This document shows, piece after piece, positions 9,866 through 19,953 of a stretch of 64,000 bases of DNA. The notes beneath the pieces are model-generated. The model did no database searches and had not been told where the DNA came from. It worked only from the letters and a program-made list of their open reading frames with translations. Both the position numbers and the translations under genes were made by a program. The DNA is from Ignavibacteria bacterium (GTDB lineage: Bacteria; Bacteroidota; Ignavibacteria; Tepidaquicellales; Tepidaquicellaceae). Within the stretch, counting starts at the first letter, position 1. Every line of letters starts with the position of its first letter. Location: the NCBI GenBank assembly GCA_016719565.1, contig JADJYU010000007.1, forward strand, positions 186,001-250,000. Reading direction: 5' to 3'.

Positions 9866-10487
9866 TGTAAAATTTATAAAATAATAATTAAAATTTGGGG
9901 CAGGGAAACCTAAGACTATTTTGATAAAAATTCAAGTGAATAGAATCGAATCATTCTGAGTTGTGAAAACTCATTAGAAATGTCAGTAGTTTCGACTCGA
10001 TAGAAATGTCAGTGATAACCCTTTCATTCCCAACCCGTTATATAAACTCAGCGTTCCTAATCGGTAAATTATAAACCTCTCGTTCATATTTTCCCGATTG
10101 GCGGCGTATTCTTCAATATCCCGCAAACAGTATTTTTTAATACCACCTCGTACCCAATCTCCCGATTGGGGACGTGCTCATAAAATCCCACAAACCGCAT
10201 TTTATGTCCTGATGATTTCATTAAAATATTTTTAATTTAAGCTGTTTTTAAGTTTAATTTTCATTTGAAGTCCTTTTGTTTAAAAGAAGTCACCTTACAA
10301 ACTGATTAAAATATCTTTGCTCCTGATCTATTTATATATTAAGTTAAATCAAATAAGAAAAGAGAATGATGAATAAAAATATTATGATCCGGATTGAAAT
10401 TTTTATAAAAGAAATCTGCAGCATACAGAGAAATAAAAGTAATATTTAAAAAATATTTATTAATTATTTAAATCAGAAAGGATAAAC
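9866..10487. other. Intergenic region with degenerate palindromic repeats
   Basis: 622 bases without a convincing gene. 10153-10170 is an imperfect-context but exact palindrome, CCCAATC-TCCC-GATTGGG. A decayed relative containing TCCCGATTGG lies at about 10092-10107, and each is followed by a similar tail (AATCCCACAAACCGCATTTT-like). A GAAATGTCAGT motif occurs twice near 9977 and 10005. The region is read as a divergent promoter region containing remnants of a dispersed palindromic repeat. The gene at 10488 has an AAAGGAT ribosome site. Confidence 0.5.
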
Positions 10488-12092
10488 ATGAAAGCACTTA
10501 CAATTATTTTATTGACTGTTACCTGTCTGACGCTATTTTCATTTACAAACAAAAAGGATAAACCGTCAGGAAAGACAGGCTTAAATTATTTTAACTCAGA
10601 TCTGTTACCTGTTTCTGTATTGAAGCTGGATGCCAACAATATCAGCGCATGGTTCAGAAATAATGGAAATTTTAACCGGGATCCTGTCACCGGTAACGCC
10701 GGATTTGAATGGCCTAAAGGTTCTGCAAATTATGCACGATACTCTTCCGGTCTGTGGATGGGATGTATATCCAATGGCGATACATTAACGGCAATTGCGG
10801 AATACGCTTATGATTATTCACCCGGTTATGTTGACAATGCTGGTCAGCCTCAGGGTATAAATGATTCGTTATACAGGATCTACAATATCATAAGAGGTGA
10901 CAGCGTAAGTTACGATTATCTGCACTGGCCGGTAAATCAGGGGGCTTATGTTAATGCTCAGGGTAAACCTTTTTTCTCAGGAACTCAGACTATGTTTTAT
11001 TCTTACACCGATGCTTACCCGCATCAGAGTAATAATACAAGCGATTCTTCACTTAAAGCCGTGATACTTCAGACAAACTGGTGTTACACAAACAGCGGAT
11101 TAAGAGATGTGCAGTTTATTGAATTCAAAATCATTAACAGAAGCAGCAATATCTGGGAGGATGCTTACTTTTCTTTCTGGACTGATGATGATCTGGGAAG
11201 CCCGTTAGATGATGTGATCGCATGTGATACTTTAAGGAATATTGGATTTACATATAATGCTACAAACAATGATCCGGTGTATGGAACGTCTCCGCCTGCT
11301 GTCGGAACGATGCTTCTAAGAAGTCCAGTTGTATTTACCGGAAACAATAATGATACTGCAAAATATTATAATCCCCCGGGTTCACAAAATCTTGTAGTAA
11401 AGGCCGGATATAAATTTACCGGAATGAATGTTTTTAATACTTACAATAATGCTTCACCTCAGCCTTCGGATCCGCAAATAAATGCAGAAACTTACCGGGT
11501 AATTTCAGGGCTCTGGAGAAACGGACAGTCATGGATAAATCCTGTTAATAATCAGCCGACAAAACTTGCTTATTCAGGTGACCCTACAACAGGTACAGGT
11601 TGGGTAATGACCGGATCAGCAGACAGAAGATTTTTATTAGGAGTGGGTCCTTTAAATATGAGTCCGAATGATACACAGTCAGTGATCTTTGCACAATTGA
11701 TTGCACGAGGATCCAGTAATCTGAACAGCATTCTACAGCTTAAAAATTTAACAGATTTAGTACAGGAATTTTATAATACCAATTTTCAGTCTGTGTTAAC
11801 TGTGAATAATATTTCGACGGAAATTCCCGCTTCGTTTACTCTGAGTCAGAATTACCCTAATCCGTTTAACCCCACTACTGTAATTCGTTATTCATTAAGC
11901 GGAAATCATTTTACTACTTTAAAAGTGTTTGATGCTCTCGGAAAGGAAATAGTAACTCTGATAAATGAAAAACAAAACCCGGGAACTTATGAAGCTGAAT
12001 TTGACGGTAGCGGATTGCCGAGCGGTGTTTATTTTTATAAATTAACAGCTGGCGGATTCAGCGATACAAAGCGGATGATTCTTCTTAAGTAA
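10488..12092 (+). CDS. Secreted T9SS type A sorting-domain protein, function unknown
   Basis: A 534-residue protein with an N-terminal hydrophobic signal (residues 1-22, ending FSFTNK). The central ~420 residues are rich in Asn, Tyr, Trp and Gly and beta-like (YARYSSGLWMG, WTDDDLGSPLDD, FTYNATNNDP), typical of large Ignavibacteria surface proteins; no catalytic family was recognised. The last ~85 residues are a clear T9SS sorting domain, starting FTLSQNYPNPFNPTT and ending FSDTKRMILLK. This predicts outer-membrane translocation and C-terminal processing. Confidence 0.85.
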   Translation: MKALTIILLTVTCLTLFSFTNKKDKPSGKTGLNYFNSDLLPVSVLKLDANNISAWFRNNGNFNRDPVTGNAGFEWPKGSANYARYSSGLWMGCISNGDTLTAIAEYAYDYSPGYVDNAGQPQGINDSLYRIYNIIRGDSVSYDYLHWPVNQGAYVNAQGKPFFSGTQTMFYSYTDAYPHQSNNTSDSSLKAVILQTNWCYTNSGLRDVQFIEFKIINRSSNIWEDAYFSFWTDDDLGSPLDDVIACDTLRNIGFTYNATNNDPVYGTSPPAVGTMLLRSPVVFTGNNNDTAKYYNPPGSQNLVVKAGYKFTGMNVFNTYNNASPQPSDPQINAETYRVISGLWRNGQSWINPVNNQPTKLAYSGDPTTGTGWVMTGSADRRFLLGVGPLNMSPNDTQSVIFAQLIARGSSNLNSILQLKNLTDLVQEFYNTNFQSVLTVNNISTEIPASFTLSQNYPNPFNPTTVIRYSLSGNHFTTLKVFDALGKEIVTLINEKQNPGTYEAEFDGSGLPSGVYFYKLTAGGFSDTKRMILLK

Positions 12093-13285
12093 TGACCGAA
12101 GGGTTTTGAGTGAATGGACGTACAATAATTTTATCTGATAAAATTAATAGCCGGGATTAATTATTAAATTGTCAGGAATGATTTTTCCTGAGGTGAGGTA
12201 TTCAAACGATTACAAACTGATCCATGTCCGCTGAACTCCCTTTTCCGCTTTCTGAAAAATTTATCAGCCTGAAAAATATATTTTTCATTAAAGCCGTCTG
12301 AGGATTTCTCTATTGAGAGGATTCGGCGCTGATTTTAAAAATCCCGGCTTTATTGCTGTAAATTTCAAATTATTGTAATTTATTTCAGTTGATCCTATCT
12401 CTTCTCAATTTTTAATGCCTCTGTTCCGATATTTTTTTGAAAAATTTTTCACTTTTTGAAATTTTTTCACTTTTTCGAAAAATAATTTAATATTCATCTC
12501 ACATAATTTAACATTCACCTCACATAATTTAACATTCACCTCACATAATTTAACATTCACCTCACATAATTTGACATTCACCTCGCATAATTTGACATTC
12601 ACCTCGCATAATTTGACATTCACCTCGCATAATTTGACATTCACTTCTCATAATTTAACATTCACTTCTCATAATTTGACATTCACTATTCATAATTTGA
12701 CATTCACCTCGCATAATTTGACATTCATCTCGCATAATTTGACATTCACTTCTCATAATTTAACATTTACTGAAAATAATTTCACATACACCACTCTTAA
12801 TTTAGCATTCATCCTTCTTCTTTTTCCATTCACATTTCTTTATTTCATATTCACAACTCTTTATTTCATTTTCACTTTTCATTTTTCAACTTCTCCCTTT
12901 CTTTATTCTGTTATCATAACTCTTTATTTAGTATCCCCATCACTTTAATTAGAATATTCAGTCCTTTGTTTAATTTGTCCGCCTCTTAGCATCAAATTCA
13001 TCATTCTTCATTTGACTTCACGCTTTCTTTTCTCTGTGTTGTTATTTCTTATTATAAGACTCTGCCTTCATAATTTTATTTTCAGGTTTCTTCTTTTCAG
13101 ATCCGAGTTTCTTAAATACAATGTACTATATAATTTGAAAAAAGTGAGATCTATTTTTCGTAAGTTCTTAACTTAATATTAATTTATAATTATGTTTACT
13201 GAACATTCTTTTGGTCTTTTTAATCCCGGCTGATGAAAGGAGGTAAATGAGAGGGGACAAATAGGTTTTTAATATGAATGAGAAC
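12093..13285. other. Long intergenic region carrying a minisatellite
   Basis: About 1.2 kb between a plus-strand gene and the end of a minus-strand gene. It contains the 21-bp tandem array at 12481-12816, continued by a decayed pyrimidine-rich section to about 12940. At 13236-13264 an isolated strong ribosome site, AAAGGAGGT, is followed by the five-codon frame ATG AGA GGG GAC AAA TAG. No other gene or RNA was recognised in 12093-12480 or 12950-13285. Confidence 0.5.
12481..12816 (+). repeat. 21-bp tandem repeat (16 units), open in a heptapeptide frame
   Basis: Sixteen consecutive 21-base units of consensus CATAATTTRACATTCACYTCN start exactly every 21 bases from 12481. Units 2-13 are nearly identical. 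The main variable sites are base 9 (A/G), base 18 (C/T) and base 21 (A/G/T). In the plus frame each unit reads H-N-L-T-F-T-S and these three sites are silent third positions. A TTG at 12571 opens a 125-codon frame ending at 12948, and the same 21-base phase continues in decayed form (LYFIFTT-like units) to the stop. The antisense frame (V-N-V-K-L-C-E, 12405-12644) is interrupted by TGA wherever the TCT variant occurs. No ATG or ribosome site precedes the plus frame, so translation is doubtful. Confidence 0.85.
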
Positions 13286-13322
13286 AAAAAAAAGGACCGG
13301 AAGATTTCTCCTCCGGTCCTTT
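13286..13322 (-). terminator. Rho-independent terminator
   Basis: On the minus strand a stem AGGACCGGA / TCCGGTCCT with a GC-rich core and short loop is followed by a run of eight or more T (the A run at 13286-13293 on the plus strand). It lies about 60 bases beyond the stop of the minus-strand gene at 13384. A CTAA tetranucleotide repeat (13331-13361) lies between stop and terminator. Confidence 0.85.
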
Positions 13323-13383
13323 CCCAACATAACTAACTAATTAACTAACTAACTAACTAAAGAACACTCTTATGTTTATGCTG

Positions 13384-15903
13384 TTATGGTTTCATTACTG
13401 ATATACCGTTATTAGCATTATTATCAGCAATACTAAGATCTGAAAGATCGATTACGTTATCACCGTTACAATCTGTTGATAAGTATCCGGATGCAAAGGC
13501 AAATCCGTCATTATCAATTGTTGCAAGATCTGAAATGTCTATTACACCGTCCTGATTTGCGTCACCGCTGTATATACAGTATTTTCCTGCTTTAAGAACC
13601 ATGTTATTTCCATATGCCTGTGAAGATGCGGTAGTGAAATCATAATCATAATTTCCGCCTGCTGTCATTACTACCGGCGCTGCGCTCCAGGACTCAAGAC
13701 CGTTTCTGTGCTTAACTACTATATAGTATGATCCTGCCGGAGCTGAATTAAATTCGTATGTCTGATATCCGTTTACTGTGATCACTTCTTTTGCTGCATC
13801 AACAACTGCAAAAGGTGAAGTGGAATTATGCAGCTCTACTGTAACAGTATCGGTTACATGAGGTTTTCCATTCCAGAGTCCTTCTATGTTCACTGTTACG
13901 TTGACAGAGATCGATGAAATATTTTCAGTTTTTTTAGCGACCTGAAAAGAACCGTTTCTGTCTGAGACTGCCATCCATGTATTCTTATGTAAGAAAGAAG
14001 CATCAACTAAAGTAGAGAATCCGGGATTGGATTGAACCCAGGTTAATCCGCCGTCAGTAGTTTTTGCAGCCCATCCGCTTGCGCCGATGACGATTCCGTG
14101 CTTAAGATTAAGCCATTTTGTTCTGAAGATAGTTGTTCCTGCTGCTCCTGCGAGATTTGAAGTAAGATCAGTCCATGTAGCGCCTCCGTCAAGTGATCTG
14201 ATTATTTTTTTAAGACCGCCTGTGCCTGCTCCGTTTAAATATATAACATCTTTATTAAGTACAAACATATTTGACCAGCTGGTACCGAGTACATAAGCGT
14301 TTGTAGTTTTTACCCAGTTCGTTCCGCCGTTTGAAGTAGTGTATAAAGAATTGCCGAGCATAAAACCGTTATTTTCATCGAGCATCTGAATGCTTATCAC
14401 AGCTCCGTTAGGATTTGTTTCAATTGGCTGAGTGTTCCAGGTAGCGCCGCCGTCAGTAGATTTTGATAAAAGTGCAGGTGCGAAAGCTCCGGCAAATCCA
14501 CCGGCCCAGCCTGTATTGTCATTAACAAAATCTACAGTATTAATCTGATAAGTGCTTAATGGCGAAGGTAATGCTAAAGCACTCCATGTCATCCCGCCGT
14601 CAGTGGATTTTGACATCTGTCCGACTCCGGCAGTAGCTCTCCCACCGTAGATATAAGCTGTATTCGCGCTAGCAAAATCCATTCCGAAAACTGCAAAGCT
14701 CATACCGTTTGGCTGCAATGACCAGTTTGTTCCGCCGTTACTGGAATATAATAGATTTGTCTCTCCGATTATATTAGATCCTAGCCAGACATTACCCGTT
14801 GGGGATTGAGCGAAAATACTGGCGTAAGTTGGAGAGCCCGGATTCACTGTATAATTTTTGTTTCTCCATGTAACTCCGCCGTCATTACTTAAAGTCATCT
14901 GACCGCTCGCTCCGACTACTGCAAGATCGTTATCTTTAACACCAATGCCGTAGATAATAAATGGGGTCGGCTGATTTACATTACTGAGATCATAAAACTT
15001 AACTGAATCCCATGTAACTCCGTTGTTTGCAGAATAATAAACATTCTCATAATCACCTGCTGTCCATACTACACCGTTGTCATATTCTATTGCTCTCTGA
15101 CCTCTGGTGGAAGAGTGAGTAGATGCAGTCCAGTTTACACCTGCATTTGTTGTGTAAGCAAAATAGTTCGGGTTACCGATCACATAACCTGTGTTAGCAT
15201 CTTTGAATTTCATTCCCAGAAACTGAACGTTTGTAGCTGCTGAAAATAGAGTATCAATGATCCAGCTTGTTCCGCCGTCTGTAGTTCTGACAATTCTTCT
15301 TGATGATGTACCGAGCAGAATGTTGTTTTCATCAAACGCATGCATACTGTAATAAGTGTTGGCCGGAGCAGAAGCTATGCTTGTCCAGGTTGCTCCCTGA
15401 TCGGTTGTTTTATATAATTTTGCATTTGGGGTACCTCCGCAGAGATAACCTGTAGTGGAATTGATAAAATAAAAGCTGTTTACAGATGAGCCTGCAGCAG
15501 CATTCACATCTATATTAGTAAAAGTAACACCTCCGTCTGTAGTTTTACTTATAACTGTTTTTGTCGGTCCTGTTTGAGTAGCGCCTGCTACTATACCTGT
15601 GTTAGCATCAAAAAACCAACCTGTGAATAAATCTCTTTTAGCGCCGCCGCCTGAACTGAAATCATTAGCACCTGCCTGAGTAAGGGTCCATGAGTCACCG
15701 CCGTCAGATGATTTCATAAATAATCCTCTGTTGGTTACTGCAAAGATATTTGCTGCATCAAAAGCTTTTACCCAGTTAATCGTATGTCCCTGAGGCTGAC
15801 CATTCATCCAGTACCAGCCGCTTACATCCTGCTGAGCGTTAATATTAACGCCTGTAAAACTGATCATAACTGATGTTAACATTAATAGAAATTTCAATTT
15901 CAT
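13384..15903 (-). CDS. Secreted YCF48/BNR-repeat beta-propeller with X/dockerin-like C-terminus
   Basis: An 839-residue exported protein with a signal peptide to about residue 23 (GVNINAQ). Residues about 25-650 consist of repeated Asp-box-like blades (KTTDGGVTF, RTTDGGTSW, KSTDGGATW) interspersed with N-T-G-(Y/W) motifs, as in YCF48-like and sortilin-type propellers. Residues about 655-775 form the beta-sandwich shared with three other window proteins (DTVTVELHNSTSPF, HRNGLESWS, YDFTTASSQAYGNNM). The end has two dockerin-like loops, GDANQDGVIDISD and TDCNGDNVIDLSD. It lacks a T9SS tail. A binding or adhesion role is likely; an enzymatic role is not indicated. Confidence 0.87.
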   Translation of the reverse strand: MKLKFLLMLTSVMISFTGVNINAQQDVSGWYWMNGQPQGHTINWVKAFDAANIFAVTNRGLFMKSSDGGDSWTLTQAGANDFSSGGGAKRDLFTGWFFDANTGIVAGATQTGPTKTVISKTTDGGVTFTNIDVNAAAGSSVNSFYFINSTTGYLCGGTPNAKLYKTTDQGATWTSIASAPANTYYSMHAFDENNILLGTSSRRIVRTTDGGTSWIIDTLFSAATNVQFLGMKFKDANTGYVIGNPNYFAYTTNAGVNWTASTHSSTRGQRAIEYDNGVVWTAGDYENVYYSANNGVTWDSVKFYDLSNVNQPTPFIIYGIGVKDNDLAVVGASGQMTLSNDGGVTWRNKNYTVNPGSPTYASIFAQSPTGNVWLGSNIIGETNLLYSSNGGTNWSLQPNGMSFAVFGMDFASANTAYIYGGRATAGVGQMSKSTDGGMTWSALALPSPLSTYQINTVDFVNDNTGWAGGFAGAFAPALLSKSTDGGATWNTQPIETNPNGAVISIQMLDENNGFMLGNSLYTTSNGGTNWVKTTNAYVLGTSWSNMFVLNKDVIYLNGAGTGGLKKIIRSLDGGATWTDLTSNLAGAAGTTIFRTKWLNLKHGIVIGASGWAAKTTDGGLTWVQSNPGFSTLVDASFLHKNTWMAVSDRNGSFQVAKKTENISSISVNVTVNIEGLWNGKPHVTDTVTVELHNSTSPFAVVDAAKEVITVNGYQTYEFNSAPAGSYYIVVKHRNGLESWSAAPVVMTAGGNYDYDFTTASSQAYGNNMVLKAGKYCIYSGDANQDGVIDISDLATIDNDGFAFASGYLSTDCNGDNVIDLSDLSIADNNANNGISVMKP

Positions 15904-16076
15904 TTGACTTAATTTAGTTATTATAAAAAATTAATTAGTGCAAATTAAAAAAATCAGCACCTTATTACAAAGAAGGCAAACAACAAAAATACCCAGCAAT
16001 ATTAAGAGGAATTTTAAAAAAGTTTAAATTTTCGTTATAATTAATTAAATTCAAATACTAACTATACCCATAACTA

Positions 16077-17486
16077 TTGAACATAATTAACTACAAACTG
16101 TTAAATTTTCTGAATTTATTAACTAAAGAAGATTTAACAGAATTCAAAAAGTTTATTTGCTCCCCGGTATATTCATCAGGAAGGAATTACCTGCCGCTGC
16201 TTGAAGAATTAATAAAATATAAAAATGCGGATGCTGACAAAATTTCCGCATTAGATCTGTATGATGCGGTTTATCCCGGAAAAAAATACAGCGGTCAGAC
16301 CTTGAAAAACAGATTCTCCGAACTTCTGAAACTTGGCGAAGAATATATTATATTTAAAGGCGTTAAGAATGATATGGTGGAAAGGGATTCAATTCTCACA
16401 AAAGCGTATCTTGAAAACAGGATGTTTAAATTTTATGAAAGTAAATTTAAGAAAGCGCTGAGTTATCTTGAACTGCAGAAAACCGATGATAAAAAATTTG
16501 CAGATATCTATTCTCTCAATATGAGAAATCTCTGGTATCTGAATGAAACGGAAAAATTTGACAAATACTTTACAAATATCTATGAACATTCCATATATTC
16601 AGTTTCAATGTCACTTATATCCCTTTTTGATTCAGGGATCGAATTTCTTCAGCAGGTTAATCTAGGCAGAAAGTATGATCATAATATTATTTTAAACATT
16701 GTTAGAAAAATTAGATATGACGATATATTTGAAAAAAAAGGTAACAATGAAAGTGAAATTTTAAATGTTGTAAAATTATATTTTTATCTGTTTAACGCAT
16801 TTGATAATCTGGGACAGGAAAATTATTATTTCGAAGCGAGAAAGGTATTTCAAAAAATTTCAGGTTCATTCAGTGATTCATACAAATATAAATTTTATAT
16901 GATCTTCATTTACTACTGCACCCGTATGCAGAATCTCGGTAAGAAAGAATATCATGCAGAATTATTTAAACTCTATAATGAAAAACTTGACAATGGCTTA
17001 ATAACTGATTTTTCAGAAAATATTTTTCCTGTAAATAATTTCAGGGATTATGTGTTTATCGGAATTGAAATGGGAAAGCCTGACTGGGTAAATAATTTCA
17101 TAAAAAAATATTCCGGTTATCTCCCGAAAAAAAACAGAGAGAATGAAACTAATCTTTCGTATTCCAGAGTAAGTTCTTATCTCAGGGATTATGATAAAGC
17201 GCTTGAATATGTCCTGAAAGTTAAACCTCACAATTATATGCATTATCTTGACGCTTCAATTGCAAAATTAATAAGTTATTATGAGCTTGATATGGAAGAA
17301 GAAGCTTATCTTGAAGTAGATAAATTGAATCATTATGTTAAAAGTCACAGGGAAATTCCCAAAGTATACAGAACTTACAACAGTAATTTTGTAAAAATAT
17401 ATACTAAACTTTTGAAAATAAAATTCAACCCTTCGAAAAAAGATCTGGTAACCTTGAAGGCGAATTTAAAGAACTTAAGTTTGTAA
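16077..17486 (+). CDS. Conserved helical protein, paralogue of the gene at 57280
   Basis: A 469-residue, Lys/Glu/Tyr-rich, mostly helical protein without signal peptide or membrane segments; the family was not recognised. The N-terminus (LLTKEDLTEFKKFICSPVY) matches in pattern the minus-strand gene 57280-58785 (LRKEELPEFKAYLNSPYLN). Both have a second conserved block in which a short helix ends in R-x-x-(E/K)-L-L (FSELLKLGEEYI versus LNRKLLEFLSI), so they are distant paralogues. The later region looks like TPR or HEAT-type helical hairpins (YSRVSSYLRDYDKALEYV). It starts at TTG 16077, with no nearby ATG. A cytoplasmic scaffold or regulatory role is only a guess. Confidence 0.7.
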   Translation: MNIINYKLLNFLNLLTKEDLTEFKKFICSPVYSSGRNYLPLLEELIKYKNADADKISALDLYDAVYPGKKYSGQTLKNRFSELLKLGEEYIIFKGVKNDMVERDSILTKAYLENRMFKFYESKFKKALSYLELQKTDDKKFADIYSLNMRNLWYLNETEKFDKYFTNIYEHSIYSVSMSLISLFDSGIEFLQQVNLGRKYDHNIILNIVRKIRYDDIFEKKGNNESEILNVVKLYFYLFNAFDNLGQENYYFEARKVFQKISGSFSDSYKYKFYMIFIYYCTRMQNLGKKEYHAELFKLYNEKLDNGLITDFSENIFPVNNFRDYVFIGIEMGKPDWVNNFIKKYSGYLPKKNRENETNLSYSRVSSYLRDYDKALEYVLKVKPHNYMHYLDASIAKLISYYELDMEEEAYLEVDKLNHYVKSHREIPKVYRTYNSNFVKIYTKLLKIKFNPSKKDLVTLKANLKNLSL

Positions 17487-17532
17487 CTAAAAGAGACTGG
17501 GTTGCGGAAAAAATAGACCTGCTTAAAAAATA

Positions 17533-17565
17533 AAAAAAGGCAGTCCCAAATTCTGCCTTTTTTTA
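17533..17565. terminator. Bidirectional terminator
   Basis: AAAAAGGCAG and CTGCCTTTTT form a perfect stem around a nine-base loop, with A and T runs on either side. It lies between convergent genes ending at 17486 (plus) and 17625 (minus). Confidence 0.85.
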
Positions 17566-17624
17566 TAACTGGTCCGGAATCCAAACCGGACCATCAACGA
17601 TAAGGAAATGAAATGAAAAAAAAA

Positions 17625-19862
17625 TTATTTTAGTAAAACCATTCTTCTGGTCTGAGTAAAATCACCTGCTGAAATAGTATAAAAGTAAATTCCGCTTGAC
17701 ATATCCGAAGCGTTAAAATTAACTTCATATCTGCCTGCATCCTGATTGGTATTTACCAATGTAAAAACTTCCCTACCCTGTATATTATATATTTTCAGAG
17801 TTACAATTCCTGAAACCGGAACGCTGTATTTTATTTTTGTAGACGGATTAAAAGGATTAGGATAGTTTTGCGAAAGATCATATGTAAACGGAAGTTCACT
17901 TCCTGATACCGGATCATTTGAAGTAGGAATTTCATCAACGAATTTCATTAATCCGTCGAGTACTCTCCTGACTGTAAACGGATTTGGATTATCCTGCACA
18001 GGTCTGAGTGATTCTGCATCAGCAGCCATAACAGCTACATTATAAGTCGGTGAAATTCTTCCGACTGCATTCATAGAATCAAGAAACAATCTGTATCTGT
18101 ATAAATTAAATGTCTGATTTGCCGGAAGAGATCCTGATCTTCTGATCACATCAGATGAAGGTCCGTAAGTACTGTCCGTAAGATTTGTATTTATAGTCAT
18201 TCCTATAATGCCTCTCCCCCCGACTCCCGGTCTGTCAGCTACATACTGATATCCGAGATAACTTCTTGCGAATGCCGAATCAAAATATACTGACGCAGGT
18301 CTGTCGATCTGATATCCGATATCTTCTGACATTATGACGAGTCTTGATTTTCTCTGGATTGTACCTGCGTTTAAATATGATTTAAGCGAATCTTTTGTTT
18401 TATTTGACATTACCGATGAACCTTCTCCGAGAAGAATTACGCGTTTGTATTCCCGGAAAGAAATAGCATCAGTTGATGTTACGCCTTTTCTGTTGTAAAG
18501 GTCGTATGTTACCGCAAGTCTTTCAAGGTTAACAAGTACTGAGTCTCTTGAGATCCTGCAGTTTACATTTGTCGAATCATATAATACAAGCACATCTCCT
18601 TTAGCTTTTCTTCTGAAAGTAATTGCATTGCTTTGCGATGCCTGCACCGAATCAAATCCGTTGTATGCATACACTGACCATTGACCTGTGATAGAATCAC
18701 CGGGCAGTACGCCTACACTTGCGAGAAGTCCGTCCATTTCATTAACAGGGATATTAAATGATGAGTCCACTCCTGACAGATCTGAAGTTTTGATTATCCT
18801 TGTTGCGGAAATTACAGGTGAGCCGAATTTCCATTTATAAGTAACTCCGGGTCCGGATGTTGACCAGTTAAATCTTACATTGGAGAAATCGGTTGGCGAT
18901 GTAAAAATAGAAATTCCGCTGACAGGTGTATTTAAATTAAAGGATGAAAGCGGTGGAACTCCTCTTTTCAGAGTAATTGCTCTTGGTCCGTTAGCGGCTT
19001 TTAAAGAATCATTTGTTAAATTATTTCTGAAAGCCCATACATCCCATTGTCCAACAAGCGAATCACCGACATTAAGACCGAGTCCGGTCAGAATATTATC
19101 AAGCTGACCTGCTGTAAAAGAAATTGTATTTTCCAGTGAAGGGATAGTTATCTTTCTTGTGCTGGCTGTAGGGTTTCCAAATATCCATTTATAAGATGCG
19201 GTCGAAGCAGATGTATCCCAGCTTACAGTATATAAGTTAGTTGAATTCGGATAACCTGTCAAAGTAACTCCTGCAGATGGCGTATTCAGATTAAATGAAT
19301 TCAAGGGGAAAGAAGTAATATCGACTCTTGCAGTCCACGCCTGATACAATCCGGTAATATCGTCGCACCAGTATGGCCAGAGGACATTATTGCCGGAAGT
19401 AATTCCGATATAATCACCCTGATAACCGCCTGCTGTTCCTGAAATTGCTTTAGGTTTGAATTTATGATCTGAAACTAAAATATCAGTCCATGTATTGCCG
19501 CCGTCAAGTGATCTGGAGACATAAACCTGCGCAGAATCATTGGTAGGTGTATTTCTGTTGTCATAATAAATTACATTCACGCCGCCGTTATCATCTACAT
19601 TAACAGCTGACATATATTGATACTTTCCGTTCCCCGGGGTATCCTGATTGACTCTTACTTTTGTCCAGGTAGTTCCTTCGTCTGTTGATCTGTGAAGAAT
19701 AACATCTGCAACATCAGTTGCAGGCGCTAAATTTTTCTCTGAAGTAACAACATATATCCATCCTCTCCTCTGTCCGTTAGTTCTGTCAACTGCGATCCTT
19801 GGAAAACCATTTGCTCTTATACCATTCATAAAGGTCTGACCGTCATTCCTGATACCGTTCAT
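17625..19862 (-). CDS. C-terminal part of a frameshifted T9SS-exported BNR protein
   Basis: 745 codons from the first ATG, but the frame is open upstream to about 19990 and continues the protein encoded at 19954-20751. Alignment with the intact paralogue at 29777-33307 (GFAKSTNGGVAWT, DMNGIRG, NGFPRIGVDR) shows the two pieces are one gene of about 1040 codons. Contents in order: sialidase-like blades with Asp-box motifs (RSTDEGTTWTKV, RSLDGGNTWTDI), two repeats containing YKW(I/K)FG and GDSLVGQWDVWA, a region with VLVLYDSTN and VILLGEGS, and a T9SS tail starting YDLSQNYPNPFNPSTK and ending QTRRMVLLK. The piece has no signal peptide of its own, so it cannot be exported unless the frameshift is an error or is bypassed. 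Confidence 0.8.
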   Translation of the reverse strand: MNGIRNDGQTFMNGIRANGFPRIAVDRTNGQRRGWIYVVTSEKNLAPATDVADVILHRSTDEGTTWTKVRVNQDTPGNGKYQYMSAVNVDDNGGVNVIYYDNRNTPTNDSAQVYVSRSLDGGNTWTDILVSDHKFKPKAISGTAGGYQGDYIGITSGNNVLWPYWCDDITGLYQAWTARVDITSFPLNSFNLNTPSAGVTLTGYPNSTNLYTVSWDTSASTASYKWIFGNPTASTRKITIPSLENTISFTAGQLDNILTGLGLNVGDSLVGQWDVWAFRNNLTNDSLKAANGPRAITLKRGVPPLSSFNLNTPVSGISIFTSPTDFSNVRFNWSTSGPGVTYKWKFGSPVISATRIIKTSDLSGVDSSFNIPVNEMDGLLASVGVLPGDSITGQWSVYAYNGFDSVQASQSNAITFRRKAKGDVLVLYDSTNVNCRISRDSVLVNLERLAVTYDLYNRKGVTSTDAISFREYKRVILLGEGSSVMSNKTKDSLKSYLNAGTIQRKSRLVIMSEDIGYQIDRPASVYFDSAFARSYLGYQYVADRPGVGGRGIIGMTINTNLTDSTYGPSSDVIRRSGSLPANQTFNLYRYRLFLDSMNAVGRISPTYNVAVMAADAESLRPVQDNPNPFTVRRVLDGLMKFVDEIPTSNDPVSGSELPFTYDLSQNYPNPFNPSTKIKYSVPVSGIVTLKIYNIQGREVFTLVNTNQDAGRYEVNFNASDMSSGIYFYTISAGDFTQTRRMVLLK

Positions 19863-19953
19863 ATCGCTTGCATTATTTCTTGTTACAGCCCAAGTGACTC
19901 CGCCGTCAGTTGATTTTGCAAAACCAAGTGAATCTTCCGTAGCCGTGTTCAGA

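Noticed and set aside
12405..12644. Minus-strand frame of V-N-V-K-L-C-E heptads
   Set aside because: It exists only because the 21-bp unit lacks stops in that frame; TCT-type units introduce TGA, and the sense frame fits the variation better.
12481..12816. CRISPR array
   Set aside because: Repeats are directly adjacent without unique spacers, and no cas genes are near.
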